In this document: in pieces, positions 52,308 to 61,714 of the stretch
Layout: each line of letters opens with the position of its first letter
How positions within the stretch are numbered: the stretch's first letter is position 1
Assembly: GCF_018687455.1 (NCBI RefSeq)
Contig: NZ_CP061291.1
Location: forward strand, 558,001-622,000
Source: Polynucleobacter sp. TSB-Sco08W16
GTDB taxonomy: Bacteria; Pseudomonadota; Gammaproteobacteria; Burkholderiales; Burkholderiaceae
DNA length: 64,000 nt
Direction: 5' to 3'
Program-made: the position numbers and the translations under genes
The notes under the pieces: generated by a model
What the model was told of the DNA's origin: nothing
Databases searched by the model: none
What the model saw: the letters and a program-made list of their open reading frames with translations, nothing else

Positions 52308-52844
52308 TTAAGCGTTTTCTTTGTTGTAGCGCTCAATGCCCTCAAGAATTTCTTTATGAGCATCAGCAACGCCACCCCAACCTTTAACTTTTACCCACTT
52401 GCCTTTTTCGAGATCTTTATAGTGCTCAAAGAAGTGTTGAATTTGATTCAAGCGTAATGGGTTCATATCTTCCGGTTTTTGCCAGTGGGTATAGATTGGC
52501 AAAATCTTATCTTCAGGTACGGCTAACAATTTAGCGTCTTGACCGGCTTCATCTTCCATCTGCAAGATACCAATAGCGCGGCAGCTCACTACAACACCAG
52601 GAATGAGTGGGAACGGAGTAATAACGAGGACGTCAACAGGGTCGCCATCACCAGCGATGGTTTTGTTGATGTAGCCATAGTTGCACGGATAGTGCATTGC
52701 AGTACCCATGAAACGGTCAACAAAAATTGCGCCACTCTCTTTATCCACTTCATATTTCACTGGATCCGCGTTCATTGGGATTTCAATAATGACGTTGAAG
52801 CTCTCAGGGATTTTTTTACCTGGCTTGACTTTGTCGAGACTCAT
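52308..52844 (-). CDS. ppa: Inorganic pyrophosphatase (soluble, family I)
   Basis: Hydrolyses pyrophosphate in the cytosol, pulling biosynthetic reactions forward. The 178-residue hexamer-type protein has the signature GDGDPVDVLV with its metal aspartates, the YPCNYGYI block and the KDLEKGKWVKVKGW block. It lies 33 bases before nadE on the same strand and is divergent from the membrane pyrophosphatase, so soluble and membrane PPi-consuming enzymes share one intergenic region. Confidence 0.97.
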   Translation of the reverse strand: MSLDKVKPGKKIPESFNVIIEIPMNADPVKYEVDKESGAIFVDRFMGTAMHYPCNYGYINKTIAGDGDPVDVLVITPFPLIPGVVVSCRAIGILQMEDEAGQDAKLLAVPEDKILPIYTHWQKPEDMNPLRLNQIQHFFEHYKDLEKGKWVKVKGWGGVADAHKEILEGIERYNKENA

Positions 52845-53015
52845 ACATACTCCGAATAAAGATTAGTAAATACCCTGATCCTAATGAGGGGGCGCAGGGG
52901 TGATTCTGCTACATACTGATACGGCTTAAAGACATAGTTTAAAGCTTTCGGAAACCGGGTCTGCCTAAGCGCTAGTAATACAAAACAATAAAGATTAACT
53001 TTAGGGAGTTCAAGC

Positions 53016-55076
53016 ATGAGTAATGTCACTTTAGGCTTGTATTTTGCCTTGGCGTGCGGTGTCCTGGCCGTGATTTACGGTTTTGTGATGCGCGGCTGGA
53101 TTTTGAAGCAAAGTACGGGTAATGCCAAGATGCAAGAGATTGCTGAGGCGATTCAGCAGGGTGCGGCAGCCTATCTTTCGCGCCAATATAAAACGATTGC
53201 GGTAGTTGGAATAGTTCTGGCTATTCTGATGGCGCTCTTTTTGGACTTTGCGACAGCAATTGGCTTTGTAGTCGGCGCGGTTCTCTCTGGCGCCTGCGGC
53301 TTTATTGGTATGAATGTTTCAGTGCGTGCAAACGTCCGTACTGCTGAAGCGGCTACCAAGGGAATGAACGAAGCACTTAATGTGGCATTTAAAGGCGGCG
53401 CTATTACCGGTATGTTGGTGGTTGGCCTTGGCCTCCTTGGGGTTGGTTTGTTCTTTATGTTCCTGGTATCAATTGGTGCAGGGCAAGACCTCTCCTCTGT
53501 ATTGCATCCGCTGATTGGTTTGGCATTCGGCTCCTCTTTGATTTCGATCTTCGCGCGTTTAGGCGGCGGCATCTTTACTAAAGGTGCTGACGTTGGTGCT
53601 GACTTGGTCGGTAAAGTTGAAGCAGGTATTCCAGAAGATGATCCACGTAATCCTGCGGTGATCGCTGATAACGTAGGTGATAACGTAGGTGATTGCGCTG
53701 GTATGGCAGCCGACTTATTTGAAACCTACGCGGTAACGCTGATTGCAACGATGGTCTTGGGTTCATTAATGGTTGCTGGTGCTCCAGTAGCTGCAATTAT
53801 TTACCCATTAGTACTGGGTGGCGTATCCATCATTGCTTCCATCATCGGCTGCTCTTTTGTTAAAGCAACGCCTGGTATGAAGAATGTGATGCCAGCTTTG
53901 TACAAAGGGCTCATCATCGCAGGTGGTTTATCACTAGTAGCCTTCTATTTTGTAACGAACTTCATCATGCCTGATGATGCCCTCGGTATTCCAGGTAGTC
54001 AGTGGCGCTTATTCGGTTCAACAGTGGTTGGCTTATTGCTGACAGCTGGATTGGTCTGGATCACTGAGTACTACACCGGCACTCAGTTCAAGCCAGTACA
54101 GCACATTGCTGAAGCCTCTACAAAAGGTCATGGCACCAACATCATTGCTGGTTTAGGTATCTCGATGAAGTCGACTGCTTATCCAGTGTTATTTGTTTGT
54201 GCAGCGATTTATGCCGCTTACTGGTTAGCTGGTTTGTATGGCATTGCAATTGCAGCGACAGCAATGTTGTCAATGGCAGGTATCGTCGTTGCGCTTGATG
54301 CATACGGCCCAATTACCGATAACGCCGGCGGTATTGCTGAAATGGCAGGCTTGCCACAATCAGTGCGCGATATTACAGATCCATTAGATGCTGTTGGCAA
54401 CACTACTAAAGCAGTTACTAAGGGCTATGCGATTGGATCAGCTGGTTTAGCTTCATTAGTACTCTTTGCAGACTATACCCATGCTCTAGAAAGTATTGGT
54501 CAGCAGGTTTCTTTTGACTTGTCTAATCACATGGTCATCATTGGCCTCTTCATCGGCGGCATGATTCCTTACTTGTTTGGTGCAATGGCGATGGAAGCGG
54601 TGGGTCGTTGTGCGGGCGCGGTTGTTGAGGAAGTGCGTCGTCAGTTCCGTGACATTCCAGGAATCATGGAGGGCACTGCTAAGCCTGAGTACGGCAAGGC
54701 TGTAGACATGCTCACAGGCGCAGCTATCAAAGAAATGATTATTCCTTCATTGCTACCTGTAGTGGCACCAATCGTCGTTGGTCTATTGCTTGGCCCTGCG
54801 GCATTGGGTGGCTTGCTGATGGGTACGATTGTGACCGGCTTGTTTGTGGCAATCTCAATGTGTACCGGTGGTGGCGCCTGGGATAATGCGAAGAAATTTA
54901 TCGAAGAAGGTAACTTCGGCGGTAAAGGTTCTGAGGCACATAAAGCAGCTGTGACTGGTGATACTGTGGGCGATCCCTACAAAGACACTGCGGGTCCTGC
55001 TGTTAATCCATTAATTAAGATCATCAACATCGTGGCATTACTCATCGTGCCACTCTTGCCAGTGATCTCACGGTAA
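53016..55076 (+). CDS. hppA: Proton-pumping membrane pyrophosphatase, K+-independent type
   Basis: Inner-membrane enzyme that couples PPi hydrolysis to proton export. The 686-residue protein has about 16 helices and the PPi/Mg site GGGIFTKGADVGADLVGKVEAGIPEDDPRNPAVIADNVGDNVGDCAGMAADLFETY, present in successive blocks near residues 188-240. In the subtype motif GNTTKAVTKGYAIGSAGL a lysine replaces the alanine of K+-requiring enzymes, which indicates the K+-independent class. It ends at a terminator shared with trxB. Confidence 0.95.
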   Translation: MSNVTLGLYFALACGVLAVIYGFVMRGWILKQSTGNAKMQEIAEAIQQGAAAYLSRQYKTIAVVGIVLAILMALFLDFATAIGFVVGAVLSGACGFIGMNVSVRANVRTAEAATKGMNEALNVAFKGGAITGMLVVGLGLLGVGLFFMFLVSIGAGQDLSSVLHPLIGLAFGSSLISIFARLGGGIFTKGADVGADLVGKVEAGIPEDDPRNPAVIADNVGDNVGDCAGMAADLFETYAVTLIATMVLGSLMVAGAPVAAIIYPLVLGGVSIIASIIGCSFVKATPGMKNVMPALYKGLIIAGGLSLVAFYFVTNFIMPDDALGIPGSQWRLFGSTVVGLLLTAGLVWITEYYTGTQFKPVQHIAEASTKGHGTNIIAGLGISMKSTAYPVLFVCAAIYAAYWLAGLYGIAIAATAMLSMAGIVVALDAYGPITDNAGGIAEMAGLPQSVRDITDPLDAVGNTTKAVTKGYAIGSAGLASLVLFADYTHALESIGQQVSFDLSNHMVIIGLFIGGMIPYLFGAMAMEAVGRCAGAVVEEVRRQFRDIPGIMEGTAKPEYGKAVDMLTGAAIKEMIIPSLLPVVAPIVVGLLLGPAALGGLLMGTIVTGLFVAISMCTGGGAWDNAKKFIEEGNFGGKGSEAHKAAVTGDTVGDPYKDTAGPAVNPLIKIINIVALLIVPLLPVISR

Positions 55077-55120
55077 GTAATATGCGCAAGTAGCGCAAAG
55101 CAATAAACAAAGCAAGAAAC

Positions 55121-55150
55121 AAAACGCCTAGCATTGCTAGGCGTTTTTTA
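55121..55150. terminator. Bidirectional terminator between hppA and trxB
   Basis: Twelve-base arms AAAACGCCTAGC and GCTAGGCGTTTT around a three-base loop, with T-runs in both directions. Confidence 0.88.
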
Positions 55151-55184
55151 TTGCATACAGAGAATTAGAATCAGCAAATAAAAA

Positions 55185-56141
55185 TTACTCTAAAGTTTCT
55201 AAGTAGCGCTGTGCATCTAATGCAGCCATACAGCCCGTACCTGCACTGGTAATGGCTTGACGGTAGATATGGTCTTGAACGTCACCTGCAGCAAATACGC
55301 CGGGGATATTGGTGGCGGTGGCATTGCCTTCTAAGCCAGAGTGGGTCTTAAGGTAGCCGTTATTCATATCGAGCTGGCCAACAAAGAGATCAGTGTTGGG
55401 TTTGTGGCCAATCGCAATGAATGCTCCAGTCACAGCAATCTCTTCGGTGCTGCCATCTTGTTTCTTGATGCGTACACCTGTAACACCTTTTTCATCACCG
55501 AGAACTTCATCGAGAGTGGCATTCAATTTCAACTCCACTTTGCCTTCAGCAACTTTTGCCATGAGGCGATCATTGAGAATCGGTTCAGCACGGAATTTAT
55601 CGCGACGATGAATCACGGTTACCTTTTTGCAAATACCAGTAAGGTAGAGCGCTTCTTCAACTGCAGTATTGCCACCACCAACTACACAAACATCCTGATT
55701 GCGGTAGAAAAAACCATCGCATGTTGCGCACCCAGAAACACCACGGCCCATAAAAGCTTCTTCACTTGGGAGGCCAATGTACTGAGCAGAAGCGCCAGTG
55801 GAAATAATCAAGGCATCACAGGTATAGGTGCCGGAGTCACCAACTAAGCGAATTGGTTTTTCTGTGAGGGCCGCTGTATGAATATGATCAAAAATGATCT
55901 CGGTATTAAAGCGCTCCGCATGCTTTAAAAAGCGGTCCATGAGCTCTGGCCCTTGAACGCCATCAGCGTCGGCTGGCCAGTTTTCAACATCGGTGGTTGT
56001 CATAAGTTGACCCCCCTGGGCCAAGCCAGTAATGAGGGTAGGCTTTAAATTGGCGCGGGCGGCATAGACCGCAGCGGTGTAGCCAGCAGGGCCAGATCCG
56101 AGGATGAGGACTTTGGAGTGTTTTGGGGTATTTGTAGTCAT
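55185..56141 (-). CDS. trxB: Thioredoxin reductase
   Basis: FAD/NADPH enzyme that reduces thioredoxin. The FAD motif GSGPAGYTAAVYAARA opens the protein, the redox motif GCATCDGF lies near residue 138, and the NADPH motif VGGGNTAVEEALYL and the C-terminal FAAGDVQD block follow. I start at the ATG ending at 56141 (318 residues); a TTG two codons upstream is an alternative. It is divergent from ftsK with 39 bases between, as in the trxB-ftsK arrangement of other beta- and gammaproteobacteria. Confidence 0.96.
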   Translation of the reverse strand: MTTNTPKHSKVLILGSGPAGYTAAVYAARANLKPTLITGLAQGGQLMTTTDVENWPADADGVQGPELMDRFLKHAERFNTEIIFDHIHTAALTEKPIRLVGDSGTYTCDALIISTGASAQYIGLPSEEAFMGRGVSGCATCDGFFYRNQDVCVVGGGNTAVEEALYLTGICKKVTVIHRRDKFRAEPILNDRLMAKVAEGKVELKLNATLDEVLGDEKGVTGVRIKKQDGSTEEIAVTGAFIAIGHKPNTDLFVGQLDMNNGYLKTHSGLEGNATATNIPGVFAAGDVQDHIYRQAITSAGTGCMAALDAQRYLETLE

Positions 56142-56180
56142 ATCCAAATTATAGGTTTGCTTGTTTACAATCGGTAGAAC

Positions 56181-58493
56181 ATGGCTAGAACCGCATACCC
56201 GAAGTCCAAGACTCCCAAGAGTCCCGAACCCCCAGAGATGGGCGGGCAGGGCAGGATGCCCCGCCTTCTACTAGAGGCCCGCTGGTTTATCTCCCTGGGC
56301 TTATGCCTTGGTCTATTTGCTGTTTTGCTGACGTATTCCAAGGCAGATCCAGCTTGGTCTCATGCCAGTTTTGAGACCCCTAAGAACCTGGGTGGGCGTT
56401 TTGGAGCCTATTTAGCTGATTTAATGCTCTATATCTTTGGGGTTTCTGCGTTTTGGTGGGTTGTTCTGTTTGGGCGCCGTGTCCTCAATGGCTGGCGTGA
56501 GCTCTGGAGCATCCCTTTGCCACCAGATCCAGATGCCAAACCAGATTCCCTATTAATGCGTTGGTTGGGCTTTGGCCTGACTTTAGTCTGCAGTATGGGC
56601 CTTGAGTCTATTCGGATGCATTCATTGTCCTGGCAGCTTCCTAGACCTCCTGGTGGCATTTTGGGTGAGTTGATCGGTGATCCTCTCCAGATGTCCCTTG
56701 GTTTTACTGGCGCAACCTTAGTTCTTCTATTTGGTCTTTGCGCTGGCTTATCTCTATTTCTCCATTTTTCCTGGCTAGATGTTGCTGAAAAAGTAGGCCG
56801 TTTCTTAGAAGTAAGCTATCACCGCATTCGCGAGCGTCGCGATAGTGAAGAAGATCGCAAGTTGGGTGAAGCCGCCGCTGAAGAGCGTGAAGAGTTTGTG
56901 GAAGAAATTCGGGGTCGCGTAGAAGTGGCTGCCCCAGTGCAAATTGTGCGTGCTCCGATTGAGATTCCAAAGAGTGCTCGTGTCGAGCGTGAGAAACAAC
57001 AGCCACTGTTTGTAGATATTCCAGATTCAGAATTACCACCGCTAGCATTGTTAGATCCCGTTCCCGAAGCAAAAGAAACAATCTCTGCAGATGTTTTGGA
57101 ATTTACTTCTCGTTTAATTGAACGCAAGTTAGCTGAGTTCAATGTACAAGTGACCGTGATCGCCGCTTACCCTGGTCCAGTGGTAACGCGCTATGAGATT
57201 GACCCGGCAATTGGTGTGAAGGGCAGCCAGATTGTCAATCTCTCACGTGACTTAGCGCGTTCACTTGGCGTTGTGAGTATGCGTGTCGTAGAAACAATTC
57301 CTGGCAAAACATGTATGGCTTTGGAATTGCCAAACCCAACACGTCAATCGGTTTACTTGTCTGAGATATTGACTTCCCAGGTTTATAACGACAATCATTC
57401 TTTGTTGACTCTGGCTTTGGGTAAAGATATTTCTGGCAGCCCAATGGTGGCTGACTTGGCCAAGATGCCGCACTGCTTAGTAGCTGGTACGACAGGCGCT
57501 GGTAAGTCGGTTGGTATCAACGCCATGATTTTGTCTTTGCTCTTTAAAGCAAAGCCTGATGAAGTGCGTTTGATCATGATTGATCCAAAGATGCTGGAGA
57601 TGGCTATCTACGACAAGATTCCGCATCTGCTATGCCCGGTTGTTACTGATATGAAGCAGGCGTATAACGCGCTGAACTGGGCGGTAAACGAGATGGAGCG
57701 TCGCTACAAACTGATGAGTAAGTTTGGCGTACGTAACTTGGCCGGCTTTAATAAGAAAATTTTAGAAGCAGAAGAAAAAGGTGAAAAGCTCACCAATCCA
57801 TTTAGCTTGACGCCAGAAGATCCAGAGCCAATATACAAAGCGCCAGTCATCGTGATTGTCATCGATGAGTTGGCTGACTTGATGATGGTTTCAGGCAAGA
57901 AGATTGAAGAGTTAATTGCGCGTATCGCGCAGAAAGCTCGTGCTGCAGGGATTCATTTGGTATTGGCAACACAGCGCCCAAGCGTGGACGTCATTACCGG
58001 CTTGATTAAGGCAAACGTACCAACCCGCATTTCCTTCCAAGTCAGCAGCAAGATCGACAGCCGAACGATTCTGGATCAACAGGGCGCGGAAGCATTGCTT
58101 GGTATGGGTGACATGCTCTACATGGCTCCAGGTACTGGCTTACCAGTGCGTGTTCATGGTGCTTTTGTATCAGATGACGAAGTTCATCGCGTGGTTGAGT
58201 GGCTCAAAGAGAAGGGCGAAGCGAACTATATCGACGGCGTTCTTGAAGGTGCTGACGAATCTAACGTTGACGCGCTCACTGGAGAAGGTGGTGGTGAAGC
58301 GGATCCACTTTATGACCAAGCAGTGGCCATTGTTCTTGAAAACAAGCGCCCATCGATTTCATTGGTTCAGCGCCACCTGCGTATTGGTTACAATCGAGCA
58401 GCACGTCTCTTAGAAGATATGGAGAAAGCGGGCCTGGTATCGAAGATGGGTAATGGCGGTAATCGCGAGATTTTGCATCCCCCCTCCGAGTAA
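56181..58493 (+). CDS. ftsK: DNA translocase FtsK
   Basis: Septum-anchored hexameric ATPase that pumps chromosome ends apart and activates dimer resolution at dif. The N-terminal part has four membrane helices (about residues 30-195), then a charged linker, the motor domain with Walker A GTTGAGKSVGINAM and Walker B VIVIDELADLMM, and a C-terminal winged-helix gamma domain (LYDQAVAIVLENKRPSISLVQRHLRIGYNRAARLLEDME in part) that reads KOPS sites. The 770-residue length reflects a short linker compared with E. coli. It leads the ftsK-lolA-serS group. Confidence 0.96.
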   Translation: MARTAYPKSKTPKSPEPPEMGGQGRMPRLLLEARWFISLGLCLGLFAVLLTYSKADPAWSHASFETPKNLGGRFGAYLADLMLYIFGVSAFWWVVLFGRRVLNGWRELWSIPLPPDPDAKPDSLLMRWLGFGLTLVCSMGLESIRMHSLSWQLPRPPGGILGELIGDPLQMSLGFTGATLVLLFGLCAGLSLFLHFSWLDVAEKVGRFLEVSYHRIRERRDSEEDRKLGEAAAEEREEFVEEIRGRVEVAAPVQIVRAPIEIPKSARVEREKQQPLFVDIPDSELPPLALLDPVPEAKETISADVLEFTSRLIERKLAEFNVQVTVIAAYPGPVVTRYEIDPAIGVKGSQIVNLSRDLARSLGVVSMRVVETIPGKTCMALELPNPTRQSVYLSEILTSQVYNDNHSLLTLALGKDISGSPMVADLAKMPHCLVAGTTGAGKSVGINAMILSLLFKAKPDEVRLIMIDPKMLEMAIYDKIPHLLCPVVTDMKQAYNALNWAVNEMERRYKLMSKFGVRNLAGFNKKILEAEEKGEKLTNPFSLTPEDPEPIYKAPVIVIVIDELADLMMVSGKKIEELIARIAQKARAAGIHLVLATQRPSVDVITGLIKANVPTRISFQVSSKIDSRTILDQQGAEALLGMGDMLYMAPGTGLPVRVHGAFVSDDEVHRVVEWLKEKGEANYIDGVLEGADESNVDALTGEGGGEADPLYDQAVAIVLENKRPSISLVQRHLRIGYNRAARLLEDMEKAGLVSKMGNGGNREILHPPSE

Positions 58494-58502
58494 GGCTTGA
58501 TT

Positions 58503-59198
58503 TTGCAAAAACTCTTATCTGTAGTAGCGGTTCAATTTGCAATTAGTATCGCTGCGATTCTATTTTCCGGTACCGCATTCTCACAAGCTGAAAGTGGGTC
58601 AGAACAGCTACGTCAATTTGTACGTAACTCCAAAACAGCGGAGGGTGACTTTGTGCAACAACAATTGCGCACACCTAAGGCTAATGAGCCGCAAGATAAG
58701 GGTCTCAAGGTTGTTCGCCAAACGCAAGGTCATTTTGTATTTCAGCGTCCAGGTCGTTTTGTCTGGGATACACAAAAACCGTATGAGCAAAAACTCATCG
58801 CTAATGGCAATCAACTCATTTTGTGGGACAAGGATTTAAATCAAGCAACCTTCCGCCCAGCAGGACAAGCACTTGCATCGACGCCAGCAGCGATTCTGTT
58901 TGGTGAAAGTTCTCTTGATCAGCATTTTGATTTAATCGAAGGTGAAGAGCGTTTAGGAATGAAATGGGTAGCCCTAGTTCCTAAAAGTGATCCCAGCGCT
59001 AAAAAGAAAAACGGTCTTCCGTACACCAAGATCTCGATCGGCATGGTCAATGGACTGCCTAAGGCGCTTGAGTTGATGGATGGCTTGGGTAGCGTTGTCC
59101 TAGTCACTCTCGATAAGATCCAGCTCAACGTCAATTTGCCAGCAAATCGCTTTAATTTCACACCACCTGCAGGCGCTGAAGTCTTACGCTTAAACTAG
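58503..59198 (+). CDS. lolA: Outer-membrane lipoprotein carrier protein LolA
   Basis: Periplasmic shuttle that carries lipoproteins from LolCDE to LolB. A signal peptide ends near residue 29 (TAFSQA), followed by GDFVQQQL, the GHFVFQRPGRFVWDTQKPYEQKLIANG stretch in pieces, and the PANRFNFTPPAGAEVL end typical of LolA. I favour TTG 58503, seven bases after AAGG, over TTG 58497, which has only one base of spacing. It begins 9 bases after the ftsK stop. rarA, which usually follows, is absent. Confidence 0.9.
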   Translation: MQKLLSVVAVQFAISIAAILFSGTAFSQAESGSEQLRQFVRNSKTAEGDFVQQQLRTPKANEPQDKGLKVVRQTQGHFVFQRPGRFVWDTQKPYEQKLIANGNQLILWDKDLNQATFRPAGQALASTPAAILFGESSLDQHFDLIEGEERLGMKWVALVPKSDPSAKKKNGLPYTKISIGMVNGLPKALELMDGLGSVVLVTLDKIQLNVNLPANRFNFTPPAGAEVLRLN

Positions 59199-59240
59199 AG
59201 CCTAGTTCACCTTAGATACCCAAAACCCATAGAGCATCAC

Positions 59241-60551
59241 ATGATTGATCCGCAATTACTTCGTAAAGATATCGCCGCTGTTGCAGCGCGCTTAGCCACT
59301 CGTAAATTTCAGCTAGATGTTGAGAAATTTAATACCTTAGAGTCCGAGCGTAAGTCTTTGCAAACCCGCACCGAAGAATTACAAGCTAAGCGTAATCAAT
59401 TGTCTAAAGCTATTGGCATGAAAAAAGGCAAAGGCGAAGACGCTTCTGCTGAGATGGCTGAGGTTGCACAAGTGAATACTGATATGGAATCTGGCTCAGC
59501 AAGACTCGGAACTCTCCAAGCGGAGATTTCAGATTTCTTAATGGGCATTCCAAATCTACCAGATGAGTCTGTGCCAACTGGTAAAGATGAAACTGAGAAT
59601 CAAGAAATAAAGCGTTGGGGTGAAGCGCCCCTGTTTGATTTTGAGATTAAAGACCACGTAGATTTAGGCGGTCCACTTGGTTTGGATTTTGAAGTAGCAG
59701 CCAAGATTAGCGGCTCACGCTTTGTGGTTCTCAAAGGACCGATTGCGAGACTGCATCGTGCATTAGCGCAATTCATGATCGATACCCACTCAACAAATCA
59801 TGGCTACCAAGAGGTCTATGCGCCCTATATGGTGAACGCTGCATCCATGCGTGGTACTGGCCAATTGCCTAAGTTTGAAGAAGATCTCTTTAAGGTCCCA
59901 CGCCAAATGGGTGGCGAGGATGGAGCAGGAGAGGCGAAGACTGAAAATTTCTACCTCATTCCAACTGCAGAAGTTCCGGTGACCAATTTAGTACGTGATG
60001 AAATCGTCAATGCTGACAGCCTGCCATTGAAGTTTGTAGCCCACACTCCGTGCTTCCGCTCTGAAGCAGGTAGCTATGGTCGAGATGTACGCGGCATGAT
60101 TCGTCAGCATCAATTTGATAAGGTCGAGTTAGTGCAAATCACTAAGCCAGAAGACTCTATGCAAGCCCTTGAAGATCTAACAGGTCATGCAGAGAAAATT
60201 TTGGAATTGCTTGAGTTGCCGTACAGAAAAGTATTGCTCTGTACTGGTGATATGGGTTTTGGCAGCACTAAGACTTATGACTTAGAAGTGTGGGTGCCAT
60301 CACAAAAAGCCTATCGTGAGATTAGTTCATGCTCCAGCATGGGTGACTTCCAAGCAAGACGTATGCAAGCCAGATTTAAATCAGGCCAAGGTAAACCAGA
60401 ATTGGTTCACACATTAAATGGTTCTGGCCTTGCAGTAGGCAGGGCATTAGTAGCGCTCCTAGAGAACAAGCAACAAGTAGACGGCAGCATTGCCATTCCA
60501 AAAGCATTGCAGCCATACCTGGGTGGCTTAGAAGTATTGAAGCCAATCTAG
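59241..60551 (+). CDS. serS: Seryl-tRNA synthetase
   Basis: Class II synthetase that charges tRNA-Ser. The N-terminal coiled-coil arm that grips the long variable arm spans about residues 30-105; class II motif 2 (TPCFRSEAGSYGRDVRGM) and motif 3 (NGSGLAVGRALVALLE) are intact. At 436 residues it is full length. A tRNA-Ser gene lies 48 bases downstream on the same strand, so enzyme and substrate are neighbours. Confidence 0.97.
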   Translation: MIDPQLLRKDIAAVAARLATRKFQLDVEKFNTLESERKSLQTRTEELQAKRNQLSKAIGMKKGKGEDASAEMAEVAQVNTDMESGSARLGTLQAEISDFLMGIPNLPDESVPTGKDETENQEIKRWGEAPLFDFEIKDHVDLGGPLGLDFEVAAKISGSRFVVLKGPIARLHRALAQFMIDTHSTNHGYQEVYAPYMVNAASMRGTGQLPKFEEDLFKVPRQMGGEDGAGEAKTENFYLIPTAEVPVTNLVRDEIVNADSLPLKFVAHTPCFRSEAGSYGRDVRGMIRQHQFDKVELVQITKPEDSMQALEDLTGHAEKILELLELPYRKVLLCTGDMGFGSTKTYDLEVWVPSQKAYREISSCSSMGDFQARRMQARFKSGQGKPELVHTLNGSGLAVGRALVALLENKQQVDGSIAIPKALQPYLGGLEVLKPI

Positions 60552-60599
60552 TTAGAAAAACCTAATAAACACCCCAAAGCTATAATTGCCCTTCGGTTC

Positions 60600-60689
<90 letters not shown>

Positions 60690-60701
60690 AATAAGCAAGT
60701 G

Positions 60702-61358
60702 CTACCCTGGTTTGATTAATTGCCCAAAAGCTTCAACAAATGCTTCTCTGGGTTGCGCACCTTGCAATAGGTATTGATCATTCAGAATAATCGACGGAAC
60801 TGAATGTATACCTAAGTTTGTATAGGTTGCCTCTTCATCTCTGACTTCTTGGGTAAATTCATCGCCATCGAGGATTCGATTGGCTCGTTCGCAATCAAGA
60901 ACTGCGCGGCCAACAGCATTCAGCAAATTCTGTTGATCGTCTAAGTCCACTGCGAGGCAAAAGTAGGTGTTGAGTAATTCCCTTTTCAGGGAAGCTTGTT
61001 TGTCTGCCCCATACTCTTTAGCAGCCCAATAGAGAAGGCGATGGGCATTGAAGGTGTTGTAAACCCTTTTACGCCCTTCTGGATGAAACTCAAATCCAGC
61101 CTCTAATGCTTTCGCGCGGATATTGGCTTGATTGACCTTAACTTGTTCTTCGCTTAATCCATATTTCTCGGTGAGATGCTCAATAGCATCTTGACCGCCG
61201 ATAGGCATATTGGGATTGAGTTCAAAGGGGCGGAAATGTACCTCAAAATCTACCTTCTCGCTTAACTGCTTCATTGCTTGATTGAGGTTGCCTAATCCAA
61301 CTGCGCACCAAGGGCAGGCTACATCAGACACAAAGTCAATCTTGATAGTGGGTTTCAT
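60702..61358 (-). CDS. DsbA-family oxidoreductase, FrnE-like
   Basis: A 218-residue cytosolic protein of the DsbA/FrnE group: thioredoxin fold with inserted helices, and active site C15-P-W-C18 in VSDVACPWCAVG. The blocks FRPFELNPNMP and YNTFNAHRLLYWAA and the cis-proline HSVPSIILND are typical. No signal peptide, so it acts in the cytosol, perhaps on disulfides during stress; the family is otherwise linked to polyketide-like isomerase reactions. It converges with tRNA-Ser, 12 bases apart. Confidence 0.9.
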   Translation of the reverse strand: MKPTIKIDFVSDVACPWCAVGLGNLNQAMKQLSEKVDFEVHFRPFELNPNMPIGGQDAIEHLTEKYGLSEEQVKVNQANIRAKALEAGFEFHPEGRKRVYNTFNAHRLLYWAAKEYGADKQASLKRELLNTYFCLAVDLDDQQNLLNAVGRAVLDCERANRILDGDEFTQEVRDEEATYTNLGIHSVPSIILNDQYLLQGAQPREAFVEAFGQLIKPG

Positions 61359-61427
61359 ATTCTTGATTCTACAGAGATTGCTCGAAGAAGCTCAATAGGG
61401 CAGACCTAAATCTGTTAGAGTATTTCT

Positions 61428-61691
61428 ATGAAATCAAGCTCTTATCGCTACATTATTTGTTTGGGATTTTTACTGACCGCTTGCTCAACACCGCCTAGTC
61501 AATTCGGCGTATATCAGCAGTCTGACGGAACGATCGGCGTCCATTCACCCAAAGATGCGAAAGAGGATGAGGCTCAAGAGATGGCTCTTGCTGAGTGCAA
61601 GAAGCTAGGAAAACGAACTGTGACGATTATTGATAGTCGGAAAACGGTCAATGACCGCTTTCCGATGACGTACAACTACTTATGCAGATAA
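61428..61691 (+). CDS. Small putative lipoprotein
   Basis: An 87-residue protein with a lipoprotein signal: a hydrophobic core and lipobox LLTAC (Cys19). The mature part is short and polar (QQSDGTIGVHSPKDAKEDEAQ) with one alpha-helical Ala/Glu/Lys segment and a final Cys. I recognise no family. It lies alone between two minus-strand genes. Confidence 0.65.
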   Translation: MKSSSYRYIICLGFLLTACSTPPSQFGVYQQSDGTIGVHSPKDAKEDEAQEMALAECKKLGKRTVTIIDSRKTVNDRFPMTYNYLCR

Positions 61692-61714
61692 GCCTTTAAT
61701 CTGGCGCTCAGAAA

